Shown in pieces: positions 1-7,909 of a stretch of DNA of 64,000 nucleotides; positions within the stretch are counted from its first letter, which is position 1; each line of letters starts with the position of its first letter. Both the position numbers and the translations under genes were made by a program. The DNA is from Orrella dioscoreae (GTDB taxonomy: Bacteria > Pseudomonadota > Gammaproteobacteria > Burkholderiales > Burkholderiaceae_B). The notes under the pieces are model-generated. The model worked only from the letters and a program-made list of their open reading frames with translations. It was not told where the DNA came from and did not search any database. The stretch spans positions 3,162,001-3,226,000 of the forward strand of contig NZ_LT907988.1 of NCBI RefSeq assembly GCF_900089455.2. Direction: 5' to 3'.

Positions 1-68
1 CCGGTACGGCCCGGCTCGACCGCCAGCATGGGCGAACCGTGGGAAACGAAGAGAACGGGGAAACGCAT
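1..68 (-). CDS. DODA-type extradiol dioxygenase, N-terminal fragment (cut by window edge)
   Basis: Only the first 22 residues are in the window. They read MRFPVLFVSHGSPML, the conserved start of the 4,5-DOPA/YgiD-type extradiol ring-opening dioxygenases, in which the His of HGSP is a metal ligand. A GGAG lies six bases before the ATG at 68. An in-frame ATG at 80 would add four residues but has no ribosome site. The substrate cannot be judged from this fragment. The next 250 bases, up to the gene at 319, hold no gene I can support. Confidence 0.7.
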   Translation of the reverse strand, partial: MRFPVLFVSHGSPMLAVEPGRT

Positions 69-318
69 GGCGGACTCCATATCGGATAGCGGCGGGCTTG
101 GCGCATGGCGCCGGACTCGCCCTGATGAAGAGATTGTCCGAGTTTTCCTTATCGCAATAAACCGGGCAGCTTTGTTTTGTCTATTTCATTTTTCAGCACA
201 ATGAACCGACGGCGGCGGCGCACCGCTCCTGCGCGGGCGCCCGCCTGCGTTTGGCGTCATCCCCCGGGTCGGAGCGGTAAACTAGCAAGTTCAGCTTCCT
301 TTTCCTGGTTTACCGACA

Positions 319-1527
319 ATGGCCCGCACCCGCAGATCTTCCCCCTCCCGCTTGAATCGCGACGCCAGCCGCCTGGTCGCGCTCGCGACGGCGCTGGACG
401 AGTCGGGCAGCCGGGTCGAGGACCGCTATTGGGAAGCGGAACTCGGCCGCCTGCTGGCCAAGCTGCTGCGCGCCAGCAATGACGCCACGCTGGAAGCCGC
501 GCTGGACCACCTGTCGCACCATCATGCCGGCGGCTACGAAGTCCTGATCGAACAGGCCGAGACCGCTTCGGAGTCGCTGGTGCTGGAGAAAGACGGCCAG
601 CGCCATGACGTCCTGCTGCTGGTGGCGCCGGTGGTGGCCTGGACCCGCTACAGCATTGCCAACGGTCCCATCCCGCAGGCGGCGCAGGACACCCTGCGCG
701 CGCAGCTGCATGGCCACGTGCTGGCCGAAGGCGCGCAACTGGCCTTGCTGCCCACCCTGGTCAGCCTGGACCAGATGCCTCGCACCTTCTCCGACACCTG
801 GCAATGGCTGCATCGCCTGGGCAGCCAGGCGCTTGGCCTGGAAGCCCCCCGCCCGACGCTGCAACCCGGCCCCGGCGCGGATGCGCCGCCCATGCTGGCG
901 GACACGCGTTACGTGGTCGCGGGCGTCGTGGTGCCCGAGGGCGCCCCCCTCTTCCGTTGGCAGGAAGCCAGCGGCGGCAGCCGCGCCGATGCACTGGCGC
1001 AATGGATTGCCCAGGCCCAGCCCACGCTGGCGGGCCTCCTGCCCGGCTGCGGCGTGGAATGCCTGCTGCCGGATGCTTATTACGTCAGCAATCGCGACGC
1101 CGACCGGCGCGTGCGCCCGCTGGCGCTGAAGGCCGCCGTGGCCTGGCTCGAGGGCGCCGCCGGACTCGCGCCCGACCAGCTGCGCGCCGTCATCGGCGGC
1201 TGCGGCGAAACCCGCGTGGACGAATACCGCATCAGCTTCACCCCGCGCAACCGCAACGACGTGATCTACGGTTGCGTCTGGCCCGTCTATGGCCGCGAGG
1301 AAGAGCCCTTGCCCGAGGACGCCGAACCCACCGGCCCCGATGCCATCGAGGAAATCGCCGCGCTGCTGAAGGAGCAAGGCGTGGCCGACATCCGCCGCCT
1401 GCCGGGCATCCTGCCGCCTGACTACTGCGAGGATTGCGGCACGCCCTACTTCCCCAATCCCCTGGGCGAAATGACGCACCCAGAGCTGCCCGAGGACGCG
1501 AACACGGCGCCCGCGCATTTCCACTGA
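319..1527 (+). CDS. DUF2863 family protein
   Basis: A 402-residue soluble protein that I recognise as DUF2863, a family largely confined to Burkholderiales and of unknown function. It has no signal peptide or membrane segment. The basic N-terminus (TRRSSPSRL) leads into a conserved core that includes the stretch SRVEDRYWE. A C-terminal CEDC motif at residues 370-373, followed by GTPYFPNP, could bind metal. It ends 12 bases before earP and probably shares its transcript, which hints at a role near translation, but that is inference from position only. Confidence 0.8.
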   Translation: MARTRRSSPSRLNRDASRLVALATALDESGSRVEDRYWEAELGRLLAKLLRASNDATLEAALDHLSHHHAGGYEVLIEQAETASESLVLEKDGQRHDVLLLVAPVVAWTRYSIANGPIPQAAQDTLRAQLHGHVLAEGAQLALLPTLVSLDQMPRTFSDTWQWLHRLGSQALGLEAPRPTLQPGPGADAPPMLADTRYVVAGVVVPEGAPLFRWQEASGGSRADALAQWIAQAQPTLAGLLPGCGVECLLPDAYYVSNRDADRRVRPLALKAAVAWLEGAAGLAPDQLRAVIGGCGETRVDEYRISFTPRNRNDVIYGCVWPVYGREEEPLPEDAEPTGPDAIEEIAALLKEQGVADIRRLPGILPPDYCEDCGTPYFPNPLGEMTHPELPEDANTAPAHFH

Positions 1528-1539
1528 CGTCGCGTCCGC

Positions 1540-2685
1540 ATGCGCACCGATCTGTTCTGCCGGGTCGTCGACAACTACGGCGACATCGGCGTGTGCTGGC
1601 GCCTGGCCCGCCGCCTGGCGCAAGGCCACGGCTGGCCCTTGCGCTTGTGGGTCGACGACCTCGCCTCGTTCGCCCGCCTGGAACCCGCTGTCGACCTCCA
1701 CGCCGCGCGACAGGTCGTGCAGGGCGTGGAGGTCATCCATTGGTCGCAGCCCGCTCCCGACCTGGAGCCGGGCGAGGTCGCCATCGAGGCCTTCGCCTGT
1801 GATCCGCCCGCGGCCTATGTCGCCCGCATGGCCGCCGAGCCGACGCAACGGACGACCTGGATCAACCTCGAGTATCTCAGCGCCGAGGACTGGGTCGGCG
1901 CTTGCCACGGCCTGCCCTCTCCCCAGTCCAACGGCCTGAAGAAAGCCTTCTTCTTCCCCGGCTTCACCCCCGAGACCGGCGGCTTGCTGCGCGAACCCGA
2001 TCTGCTGGCCCAGCGCGACGCCTGGCAGGCCAGCCGCGAGCCGGCCACCGCAATGCTGCGCACCCTGGGCGTCACCGAGGCAGCCCTGGGCGCCTGGCAA
2101 GAGGGCGCACGGCTGGCAACGCTCTTCTGTTACCCGCACGCCCCCTGGGCCGGCCTGCTGCAGGGCCTGGCGCAGGCCGGCCGGACGGTGCTGCTGGTCC
2201 CGCAAGGCGTCGCGCCGGGACTGGATGACGCCGCGCAAGGTACGCCACTGCACGTGGCGCGCATCCCCTTCGTGCGGCAACCCGATTTCGACCGCCTGCT
2301 GTGGAGCGCCGACCTCAACATCATCCGGGGGGAAGACTCTTTCGTGCGGGCGCTGTGGGCCGGCCGGCCGCTGGTCTGGCAGATCTACCCCCAGGATGAA
2401 AATGCGCACCTGGACAAGCTGGCCGCCTGGCAGGATCGCCATGGCGGTCCGGCCGAGGCCCGCCGCCTGAACGAGGCCTGGAACACGACGCTGCCTGGCC
2501 AGACCGCGGAGGGGATTGCCGCGGGGGCGCGGGCTGTGGCAGAGGCGCTACACGCCGCGCTGTCGCCCCCCGCCTGGCAATCCTGGCAGGCGCACGCCTG
2601 GCAGGCCTGCCAGGCCCTGGCCCGCCAGCAAGACCTGGCGGACGCCCTGGTCCGCTTTTGCTTGCGTCCAGCCCAAACAGGCTAG
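1540..2685 (+). CDS. earP: EarP, EF-P arginine rhamnosyltransferase
   Basis: Transfers rhamnose from dTDP-L-rhamnose to Arg32 of elongation factor P, which activates EF-P for rescue of ribosomes stalled on polyproline. The 381-residue length is normal for this GT-B-fold inverting enzyme. The N-terminal DNYGDIG motif (residues 11-17) carries the catalytic Asp region. RGEDSFVRALWAGRP (263-277) carries the acidic residues that bind the nucleotide sugar. The gene stands directly before efp, the arrangement typical of EarP organisms, and the target arginine is present in that EF-P. Confidence 0.95.
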   Translation: MRTDLFCRVVDNYGDIGVCWRLARRLAQGHGWPLRLWVDDLASFARLEPAVDLHAARQVVQGVEVIHWSQPAPDLEPGEVAIEAFACDPPAAYVARMAAEPTQRTTWINLEYLSAEDWVGACHGLPSPQSNGLKKAFFFPGFTPETGGLLREPDLLAQRDAWQASREPATAMLRTLGVTEAALGAWQEGARLATLFCYPHAPWAGLLQGLAQAGRTVLLVPQGVAPGLDDAAQGTPLHVARIPFVRQPDFDRLLWSADLNIIRGEDSFVRALWAGRPLVWQIYPQDENAHLDKLAAWQDRHGGPAEARRLNEAWNTTLPGQTAEGIAAGARAVAEALHAALSPPAWQSWQAHAWQACQALARQQDLADALVRFCLRPAQTG

Positions 2686-2688
2686 AAT
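2658..2688 (+). promoter_or_regulatory. candidate efp promoter overlapping the earP stop codon
   Basis: A good -10 box, TAGAAT, lies at 2683-2688 and starts on the earP stop codon. Possible -35 boxes are TTGCTT at 2658-2663 (19-base spacer) or TTGCGT at 2662-2667 (15-base spacer); neither spacing is ideal. An own promoter is plausible because EF-P is needed at a much higher level than EarP. Confidence 0.35.
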
Positions 2689-2839
2689 AAGAGGCTTTGC
2701 AATCCGCTGCCGCCAGGGGGTTTCGCGCGACGGATGGCATCACCGATGGCCTTGCCTATCGGTTCACCGCTTGGTTCACACCTCTTTCTTACCTTCATCG
2801 CTCACCAGACGCGATCTTGAAATACCGGAGTTTTGATTC

Positions 2840-3397
2840 ATGAAAACCGCACAGGAACTGCGCGTGGGCAACGTGGTCATGGTGGGCAGCGAGCCCCTCG
2901 TGGTCCAGAAGGCCGAATACAACAAGTCGGGCCGCAACGCTGCCGTCGTCAAGCTGAAGTTCAAGAACCTGCTGACCGGCTCGGGCAGCGAATCGGTCTA
3001 CAAGGCTGACGAAAAGTTCGAAGTCGTCGTGCTGGACCGCAAGGAGTGCACCTACTCCTACTTCGCCGACCCCATGTACGTCTTCATGGACCAGGAATAC
3101 AACCAGTACGAAGTCGAGGCCGACAGCATGGGCGACGCCCTGCACTACCTCGAAGAGAACATGGCCGTCGAAGTCGTCTTCTATGACGGCCGCGCCATCT
3201 CGATCGAACTGCCCACGATGATCGTGCGCGAGATCATCTACACGGAACCTGCCGTGCGTGGCGACACCTCGGGCAAGGTCATGAAGCCCGCCAAGATCAA
3301 CACCGGCTGGGAACTGCCCGTGCCGCTGTTCTGCGCCATCGGCGACAAGATCGAAATCGACACCCGCACCGGCGAATACCGCAGCCGCGTGATGTAA
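2840..3397 (+). CDS. efp: translation elongation factor P
   Basis: 185 residues with the three OB/KOW-like domains of EF-P. It acts at the ribosomal E site and promotes peptide-bond formation at consecutive prolines. The tip loop reads SGRNAA with Arg at position 32, not Lys, so it is the rhamnosylated class and matches the EarP encoded just upstream. The C-terminus GEYRSRVM is typical. A 154-base gap separates it from earP and may hold its own promoter; a hairpin follows the gene. Confidence 0.97.
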   Translation: MKTAQELRVGNVVMVGSEPLVVQKAEYNKSGRNAAVVKLKFKNLLTGSGSESVYKADEKFEVVVLDRKECTYSYFADPMYVFMDQEYNQYEVEADSMGDALHYLEENMAVEVVFYDGRAISIELPTMIVREIIYTEPAVRGDTSGKVMKPAKINTGWELPVPLFCAIGDKIEIDTRTGEYRSRVM

Positions 3398-3403
3398 GCC
3401 CCC

Positions 3404-3432
3404 ACGCCACGCGCCTTCGGGTTGCGTGGCGT
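3404..3432 (+). terminator. hairpin after efp
   Basis: ACGCCACGC at 3404-3412 pairs perfectly with GCGTGGCGT at 3424-3432, just after the efp stop. It is followed only by CCTTTCCC, so the U-tract is weak. It may be a terminator for efp and for the convergent speG. Confidence 0.45.
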
Positions 3433-3562
3433 CCTTTCCCGCCCTGCGCGAGCGCCTGGCCGTTCGCGGGGCGCGGGGAAGCCTTCCCCCTTTCCTTGCC
3501 TCGCCTTTCCTGCCTGCAGCAGGCAGGACGCGCTTGCGCCCATACCCACCGCGCCGCGGCGG

Positions 3563-4120
3563 CTACTGCGCCGTGGGCGTCACCATGGCTGGCGCGGGCG
3601 GATGCATGGCCAGGAACTCGTGCTGGAACAGGCACATGCGGATCACGTCGCGATACTGGCCCTGCACGAAGAACTCGTGCTTGAGCACGCCCTCTTCCTG
3701 GAAACCCTGCCGCTGGTAGATGTGCGCGGCCTTGTGGTTCTCGCGGTCGACGTGCAGGTAGATCTTGTAGAGATTCAGCACGCTGAAGCCATACTCCATT
3801 GCCAGGCGCGTGGCGCGGGAGGCATACCCCTTGCCCTGGTGTTCCGGCGCCACGATGATCTGGAACTCGGCACGGCGGTGGACGTGGTCGATCTCGACCA
3901 GTTCGACCAGGCCCACCCGGTCGGCGCCCGCCTCCATGACGAAGCGGCGTTCGCGCTGGTCATGGATGTGCTCGTCATACAGGGCCGACAACTCGGCGAA
4001 GGTTTCGTAGGGCTCCTCGAACCAGTAGCGCATCACGCTGGCATTGTTGTCGAGCGCATGGACATAGCGCAGGTCTTCGCGCTCGAGCGGGCGCAGCTTG
4101 ATCGGAGTGTCGGATGCCAT
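3563..4120 (-). CDS. speG: spermidine N1-acetyltransferase SpeG
   Basis: A GNAT-fold enzyme that acetylates spermidine and spermine with acetyl-CoA and so relieves polyamine toxicity. The 185 residues follow the E. coli SpeG sequence closely through [28 protein letters not shown] and HRRAEFQII. The acetyl-CoA loop is QGKGYA (95-100), and Tyr135 in IYQRQGF matches the SpeG catalytic tyrosine. AAAGG precedes the ATG. It is divergent from a TetR regulator at 4288, with AT-rich repeated TAGAA boxes between them, so control by that regulator is likely. Confidence 0.93.
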   Translation of the reverse strand: MASDTPIKLRPLEREDLRYVHALDNNASVMRYWFEEPYETFAELSALYDEHIHDQRERRFVMEAGADRVGLVELVEIDHVHRRAEFQIIVAPEHQGKGYASRATRLAMEYGFSVLNLYKIYLHVDRENHKAAHIYQRQGFQEEGVLKHEFFVQGQYRDVIRMCLFQHEFLAMHPPAPAMVTPTAQ

Positions 4121-4194
4121 GGTGGATACCTTTTGGACAAGGCGCTGCGTGGCGGCCCGGTGCAGGCCACTGCTCGCGCTTTATTTCTTCATTG

Positions 4195-4221
4195 TAGAAA
4201 TATAAATTCTATGGTGTAGAA
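4195..4221. promoter_or_regulatory. candidate TetR operator between speG and tetR
   Basis: The 167-base divergent gap is much more AT-rich than the genes around it. It carries TAGAA at 4195-4199, its inverse TTCTA at 4207-4211, and TAGAA again at 4217-4221. The three half-sites are spaced about 10-12 bases apart, roughly one helical turn. This is a reasonable binding site for the adjacent TetR-type protein, but nothing beyond position supports it. Confidence 0.4.
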
Positions 4222-4287
4222 TTTGATTCGTCAAACCAGGAGCGATGTCCCACCTTCGGCACCGTCCGGAGACGGCAAGGGAAATGC

Positions 4288-4941
4288 ATGCCACCACGCA
4301 GCGAAAAGATACAGCCAGGGCCACGCGGCCTGTCCAGGGAAGTGATGGTCGCCACCGCCGTCAGGGTCATGGAAGCCACGGGCGAAACCGGCTTCAGCGT
4401 GCGCAAGGTGGGCGCCGAGATGGGCTGCGACCCGATGGCCATCCTGTATCACTTCAAATCGAAGGAAGGCCTGCACCGCGCCATGGCGGACTGGCTCACG
4501 GCGCAATTGCGGCCCGTGCCCGCCGCCCTGCCCTGGGACGCGCGACTGCGCGCCCTGGCCATGCAGTATCGCCAACTGGCGCTGCAATACCGTGGCACCT
4601 TCGGGCTGATGCTGCGCTTCGTGAATACCGGCGTCTCCGATTTCGCGCACATCGAGGCGGTGTATGGCGCCATCTGCGATGCCGGCGTGCCGGAGGCCGA
4701 GGTGCCCGCTGTCGTGCTGAGCTGGTACGCCGCCGTCTACGGCCTGGCTGCCGGCGAAACGGGCGGCATGATCCGCCCGGCCACGCAGGCCGAACAGGAC
4801 GAAGTGGCAGCGCTGCCCGATGCGGACTATCCGCTGCTCAAGCGCTTCATGCCGCGCTTCGCCAGCCTGGACAGCGGCGCTGTCTTCGAAGCGGCGCTGG
4901 GCATGCTGCACGCCGGCATCCGTGTACGCGCGGGGCAATGA
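4288..4941 (+). CDS. TetR/AcrR family transcriptional regulator
   Basis: 217 residues. An N-terminal TetR helix-turn-helix occupies about residues 15-62 (MVATAVRVMEATGETGFSVRKVGAEMG, then MAILYHFKSKEGLHRAM). A longer C-terminal ligand-binding and dimer region follows. AAGGGA lies just before the ATG. It is divergent from speG, so polyamine detoxification is a plausible target, though the ligand is unknown. Only a terminator for the convergent DUF1178 gene lies after it. Confidence 0.85.
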   Translation: MPPRSEKIQPGPRGLSREVMVATAVRVMEATGETGFSVRKVGAEMGCDPMAILYHFKSKEGLHRAMADWLTAQLRPVPAALPWDARLRALAMQYRQLALQYRGTFGLMLRFVNTGVSDFAHIEAVYGAICDAGVPEAEVPAVVLSWYAAVYGLAAGETGGMIRPATQAEQDEVAALPDADYPLLKRFMPRFASLDSGAVFEAALGMLHAGIRVRAGQ

Positions 4942-4966
4942 AAAAAAGGCCCTCGTTCCGTGAGGG
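4941..4966 (-). terminator. intrinsic terminator of the DUF1178 gene
   Basis: Read on the minus strand, CCCTC pairs with GAGGG (4962-4966 with 4950-4954) around a seven-base loop, followed by CC and seven Ts. It sits just beyond the DUF1178 stop and overlaps the tetR stop codon. Confidence 0.75.
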
Positions 4967-4979
4967 ACGTGCCTTGCGC

Positions 4980-5414
4980 TTACTGCATGCGCTCGTCGTC
5001 GAGGATATCAGGCAAGGCCATGACGGCAATGCCGTCCGCTGCCAGCGCTTCGCGCTCGGCTGGCGTGGCGACGCCGCGGATCGGACGTTCGTCGGCCTCG
5101 CCCTCGTGGATACGGCGCGCCTCGGCGGCGAAACGATCCCCCACGTTCTCGGTGCCGCGCACGATGGTGCGCAGATGACGCAGCAAGGAGGCCTGGATAT
5201 TTTCCGGCGTGGCGGGCGGCTGCGCGGCGGACGCCTCCGCATGGCCGACATTCAGGCGCGGTGCCGACAGGCGCTTGGCAACGGTTGCGCTGGCGCAGAC
5301 CGGACAGGTGAGCAAACCGCTCGCCTGCTGGTGGGCGTAGTCGTCGTGCGAGGAGAACCAGCCTTCGAAAAGGTGGCCCTGATCGCACTCGAGATCGAAA
5401 ACCTTGATAGCCAT
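4980..5414 (-). CDS. DUF1178 family zinc-ribbon-like protein
   Basis: 144 residues, recognised as DUF1178 from MAIKVFDLECDQGHLFEGWF. Cys10, His14 and the CPVC pair (Cys37, Cys40) look like a small zinc ribbon at the N-terminus. A helical charged region follows, with the typical RGTENVGDRFAAEAR stretch. It has no signal peptide. The function of the family is unknown. It lies in the same direction as the lipoprotein gene at 5522, but a terminator separates them. Confidence 0.85.
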   Translation of the reverse strand: MAIKVFDLECDQGHLFEGWFSSHDDYAHQQASGLLTCPVCASATVAKRLSAPRLNVGHAEASAAQPPATPENIQASLLRHLRTIVRGTENVGDRFAAEARRIHEGEADERPIRGVATPAEREALAADGIAVMALPDILDDERMQ

Positions 5415-5444
5415 GACTGGCAGATGGCGGCCAGAGGCCGGAAA

Positions 5445-5478
5445 AACAAGACCCGCCAGTATGGCATACGGGCGGGTC
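5445..5478 (-). terminator. intrinsic terminator of the DUF2968 gene
   Basis: GACCCGCC (5450-5457) pairs perfectly with GGCGGGTC (5471-5478). On the minus strand the stem is followed by TTGTTTTTC. It lies 44 bases past the stop of the DUF2968 lipoprotein gene. Confidence 0.75.
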
Positions 5479-5521
5479 TCGGGATGCGCTGGCCCGGCAA
5501 GGCCGCGCGGGCAGGCGCCGT

Positions 5522-6280
5522 TTACTTGGGCGGCAGCTTCTTCGCGCCGCTCTTGGCGCGCGGCTCGGCCTGGGCGCCCACGTTGGCCTGCTGGCGCTCC
5601 AGTTCGCGGATGCGTGCCTGCAGGCGGCGCAACTCGGCCGCGGCATCCTTCTGCTGGGCCGACAACTGGGCCGCCTCTTCACGCGCCTGCTTCTGGTTGG
5701 CGGCAATCTGGGCTGCCTGCTGGCGCTGGCGGTCCACATCCGCCTGCAAGCCTTCGAGCTGGCTCGTGCGCTCGCTCAGCAGCTTGTCGGTGCGGGCCTG
5801 CTCGGCCTGCAGCGTGATGCGGCGGATATCGACTTCGGCCAATTCGCTGGTCTGCGCGGCATAGCGGCGATAAGTCTGCTCGGCCTCGGCAGCCACGCGG
5901 GTCTTGCTGACGCGCAGGAACTCCTTCTGGCGGAACAGCGCCACGTAGTAGACCAGCTCGTCGGGCTTGAACAGCATGCTGGCGCCATAGCTGCCGTTGT
6001 AGGTCGTGCGCAGTTCATTGACCTGACGCGACTGGATCAGCTGCTGCACTTCCGCGACCGGGCCGCTTGCAGCGGGCCTGGGTTCGGGCTGGATGACAGC
6101 CGGCGCCGGCGGCGGCGTGACCGGCTGCGCGCCGGCCTCGGCGGTTTTCGGCGCGTCGGATTGCGTGACGGCCGATTCGGGTGCGCTGGGTTGTTGCGTG
6201 GCGGCGCATGCCGTCAGGCCAACCAGCGTCAGGCCGGCCAATGCGGTGCGCACGGCCAGGTGCAGAGAGCGGAGTTCCAT
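5522..6280 (-). CDS. DUF2968 family lipoprotein
   Basis: 252 residues. The signal peptide ends in a lipobox LTAC with Cys25, so the protein should be lipid-anchored. A Pro/Ala-rich linker (about 30-75) leads to the conserved VNELRTTYNGSYGAS region that I associate with DUF2968. Residues about 130-235 are a long charged, Gln/Glu/Arg-rich coiled coil, and the tail is basic. GGGGAAGG lies before the ATG. The function is unknown; a structural envelope role is likely from the coiled coil. Confidence 0.8.
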   Translation of the reverse strand: MELRSLHLAVRTALAGLTLVGLTACAATQQPSAPESAVTQSDAPKTAEAGAQPVTPPPAPAVIQPEPRPAASGPVAEVQQLIQSRQVNELRTTYNGSYGASMLFKPDELVYYVALFRQKEFLRVSKTRVAAEAEQTYRRYAAQTSELAEVDIRRITLQAEQARTDKLLSERTSQLEGLQADVDRQRQQAAQIAANQKQAREEAAQLSAQQKDAAAELRRLQARIRELERQQANVGAQAEPRAKSGAKKLPPK

Positions 6281-6419
6281 GCCTTCCCCAAGGATGAGAT
6301 TTTGAACAAACTATAGCAACTTTCAGTAGAGAAATGACGCACAGGCAAACCCGCGTCCTTCGCAGTCTTGCGGCCTTCGCGGCTTGCGCCAGGCAGACGG
6401 GTCCGCGAGACCCATCTGT

Positions 6420-7844
6420 TCAGGAATACGCGCCCCCGTCTCCGGGACCCAGCATGTCGGCCGACTCGCCCTGCCCGCCCGCAATCTGCAGCTTGCGCAT
6501 CTTCTCCCACAGCACCTTGCGGCTGATACCCAGGTAGGCCGCCGTATCCTGACGCCGCCAGCCATTGGCCTCCAGCGCCACCATCACACGGGCGCGTTCG
6601 GCCTGTTCAGCCTCGCTCAGGACGGGGTGCTGGGCGGCAGCAGGGGCGGGCGCGGCGGACGCCGGGACGCCCAGGATGCGCGAGCAGTCGGCCAGGCGTT
6701 CGAACACGCGCTCGATACGCTCGCGATTCCAGTTGCCGCATTGGCGGCGCACGATGGCGACCCACTCCACCACGTTGGAAAGCTCCCGCACATTGCCGGC
6801 AAAACGCGTCGCGGCGACGCGCTCGACCAGCCACTGCGGCAGGTCGGACACGTCCGGCAGCTCGCGTTCCAGCAGGGCCTTGAAGATTGCCGCCTTGTCT
6901 TCCGGACCCCGCTCTTCCAGGGTCGGCACATACAGCTCGATCACGGCCAGCCGGTAGTAGAGATCGGCCCGGAAATCACCGCTGGCCACGCGCTTGCGCA
7001 GGTCGCGGTTGGTGGCCGCGACCAGGCGGAAGTCCACCGCCACCTCGGTGGTGGCGCCCAGCCGGGTGATGACGTTCTGCTCCAGCACGCGCAGGAGCTT
7101 GACCTGCTGATAAAGCGGAAGATCGCCGATTTCGTCGAGGAACAGGGTGCCGCCGCTGGCTTGCTCGAAGTATCCCTTGTGCGCGCCAACGGCGCCGGTA
7201 AAGGCCCCCTTCGCATGTCCGAAGAAGTGCGCCTCGAACAGGCCCTCCGGGACGGCGCCGCAGTTCACCGCCACGAAAGGCCCCGCGGACCAGGTCGCAC
7301 GGTCGTGCAGGAGGCGCGCGATCCGCTCCTTGCCCACGCCGGTTTCGCCGTGGATGAGCACGCTGGTGCGGCAGTCCGCGAACATCTCGGCTTCGGACAG
7401 CAGTTCACGCATGGGCGCGGACACGGCCACCAGGGGCTTGGGCGCATGGGCGGACGTATGCGCGGCCTGCTGGGCCGCGCCGGCCAGGCGGAACAGCAGG
7501 GCCCGCAGCTCCGCGCCCGTGAAGCTCAGCGGCAAGGTGTGCGAATACGCGGGCGGATAGAAACGCGGATCGCGTCCCCGCTCTTCCGCTGCCACCCAGA
7601 TGACCGGCGTGCCTTGCGCGGCCAGCCATTCGCCGCCGCCGAAGCGCGCATCGCTCATCACCGTGACCGACACCATCGCTACCATCGGCCGGTTGGGATC
7701 GCGCCCGCCGGGCGGCGCCATGCCCAGCTCGGCACGCATGACGTTGACGTCATAGCCCGCAAGGCTGCGCTCGGCGCGCACGGCGATGTCGGACGCGCCC
7801 TCCCACACGTAGAGGTCGATTTCTTCGCTGATGCCTGCCGTCAT
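6420..7844 (-). CDS. sigma-54-dependent activator with a degenerate receiver, at the Tad locus
   Basis: A bacterial enhancer-binding protein of 474 residues. Residues 1-125 look like a response-regulator fold without a phosphorylatable Asp. The AAA+ domain carries Walker A GETGVGKE (166-173), the sigma-54 loop GAFTGA (213-218) and Walker [10 protein letters not shown] (231-239). A Fis-type helix-turn-helix ends the protein ([18 protein letters not shown]). I chose the ATG at 7844, which has GGGAG six bases before it; the ATG at 7871 has no such site. It is the last gene of the pilus locus. The only clear sigma-54 promoter I found, at 23506, is an obvious candidate target. Confidence 0.9.
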   Translation of the reverse strand: MTAGISEEIDLYVWEGASDIAVRAERSLAGYDVNVMRAELGMAPPGGRDPNRPMVAMVSVTVMSDARFGGGEWLAAQGTPVIWVAAEERGRDPRFYPPAYSHTLPLSFTGAELRALLFRLAGAAQQAAHTSAHAPKPLVAVSAPMRELLSEAEMFADCRTSVLIHGETGVGKERIARLLHDRATWSAGPFVAVNCGAVPEGLFEAHFFGHAKGAFTGAVGAHKGYFEQASGGTLFLDEIGDLPLYQQVKLLRVLEQNVITRLGATTEVAVDFRLVAATNRDLRKRVASGDFRADLYYRLAVIELYVPTLEERGPEDKAAIFKALLERELPDVSDLPQWLVERVAATRFAGNVRELSNVVEWVAIVRRQCGNWNRERIERVFERLADCSRILGVPASAAPAPAAAQHPVLSEAEQAERARVMVALEANGWRRQDTAAYLGISRKVLWEKMRKLQIAGGQGESADMLGPGDGGAYS

Positions 7845-7909
7845 CCCGCGCTCCCGAGGCTCGCGGCCCATCCCCTGTTGTTGTCAGCTTCCATCATCGT
7901 CTTCTTGCA

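Noticed and set aside
310-2442. Long open frame on the minus strand opposite DUF2863 and earP
   Set aside because: It is antisense to two recognised genes, has no ribosome site or family, and is the usual by-product of high GC third positions.
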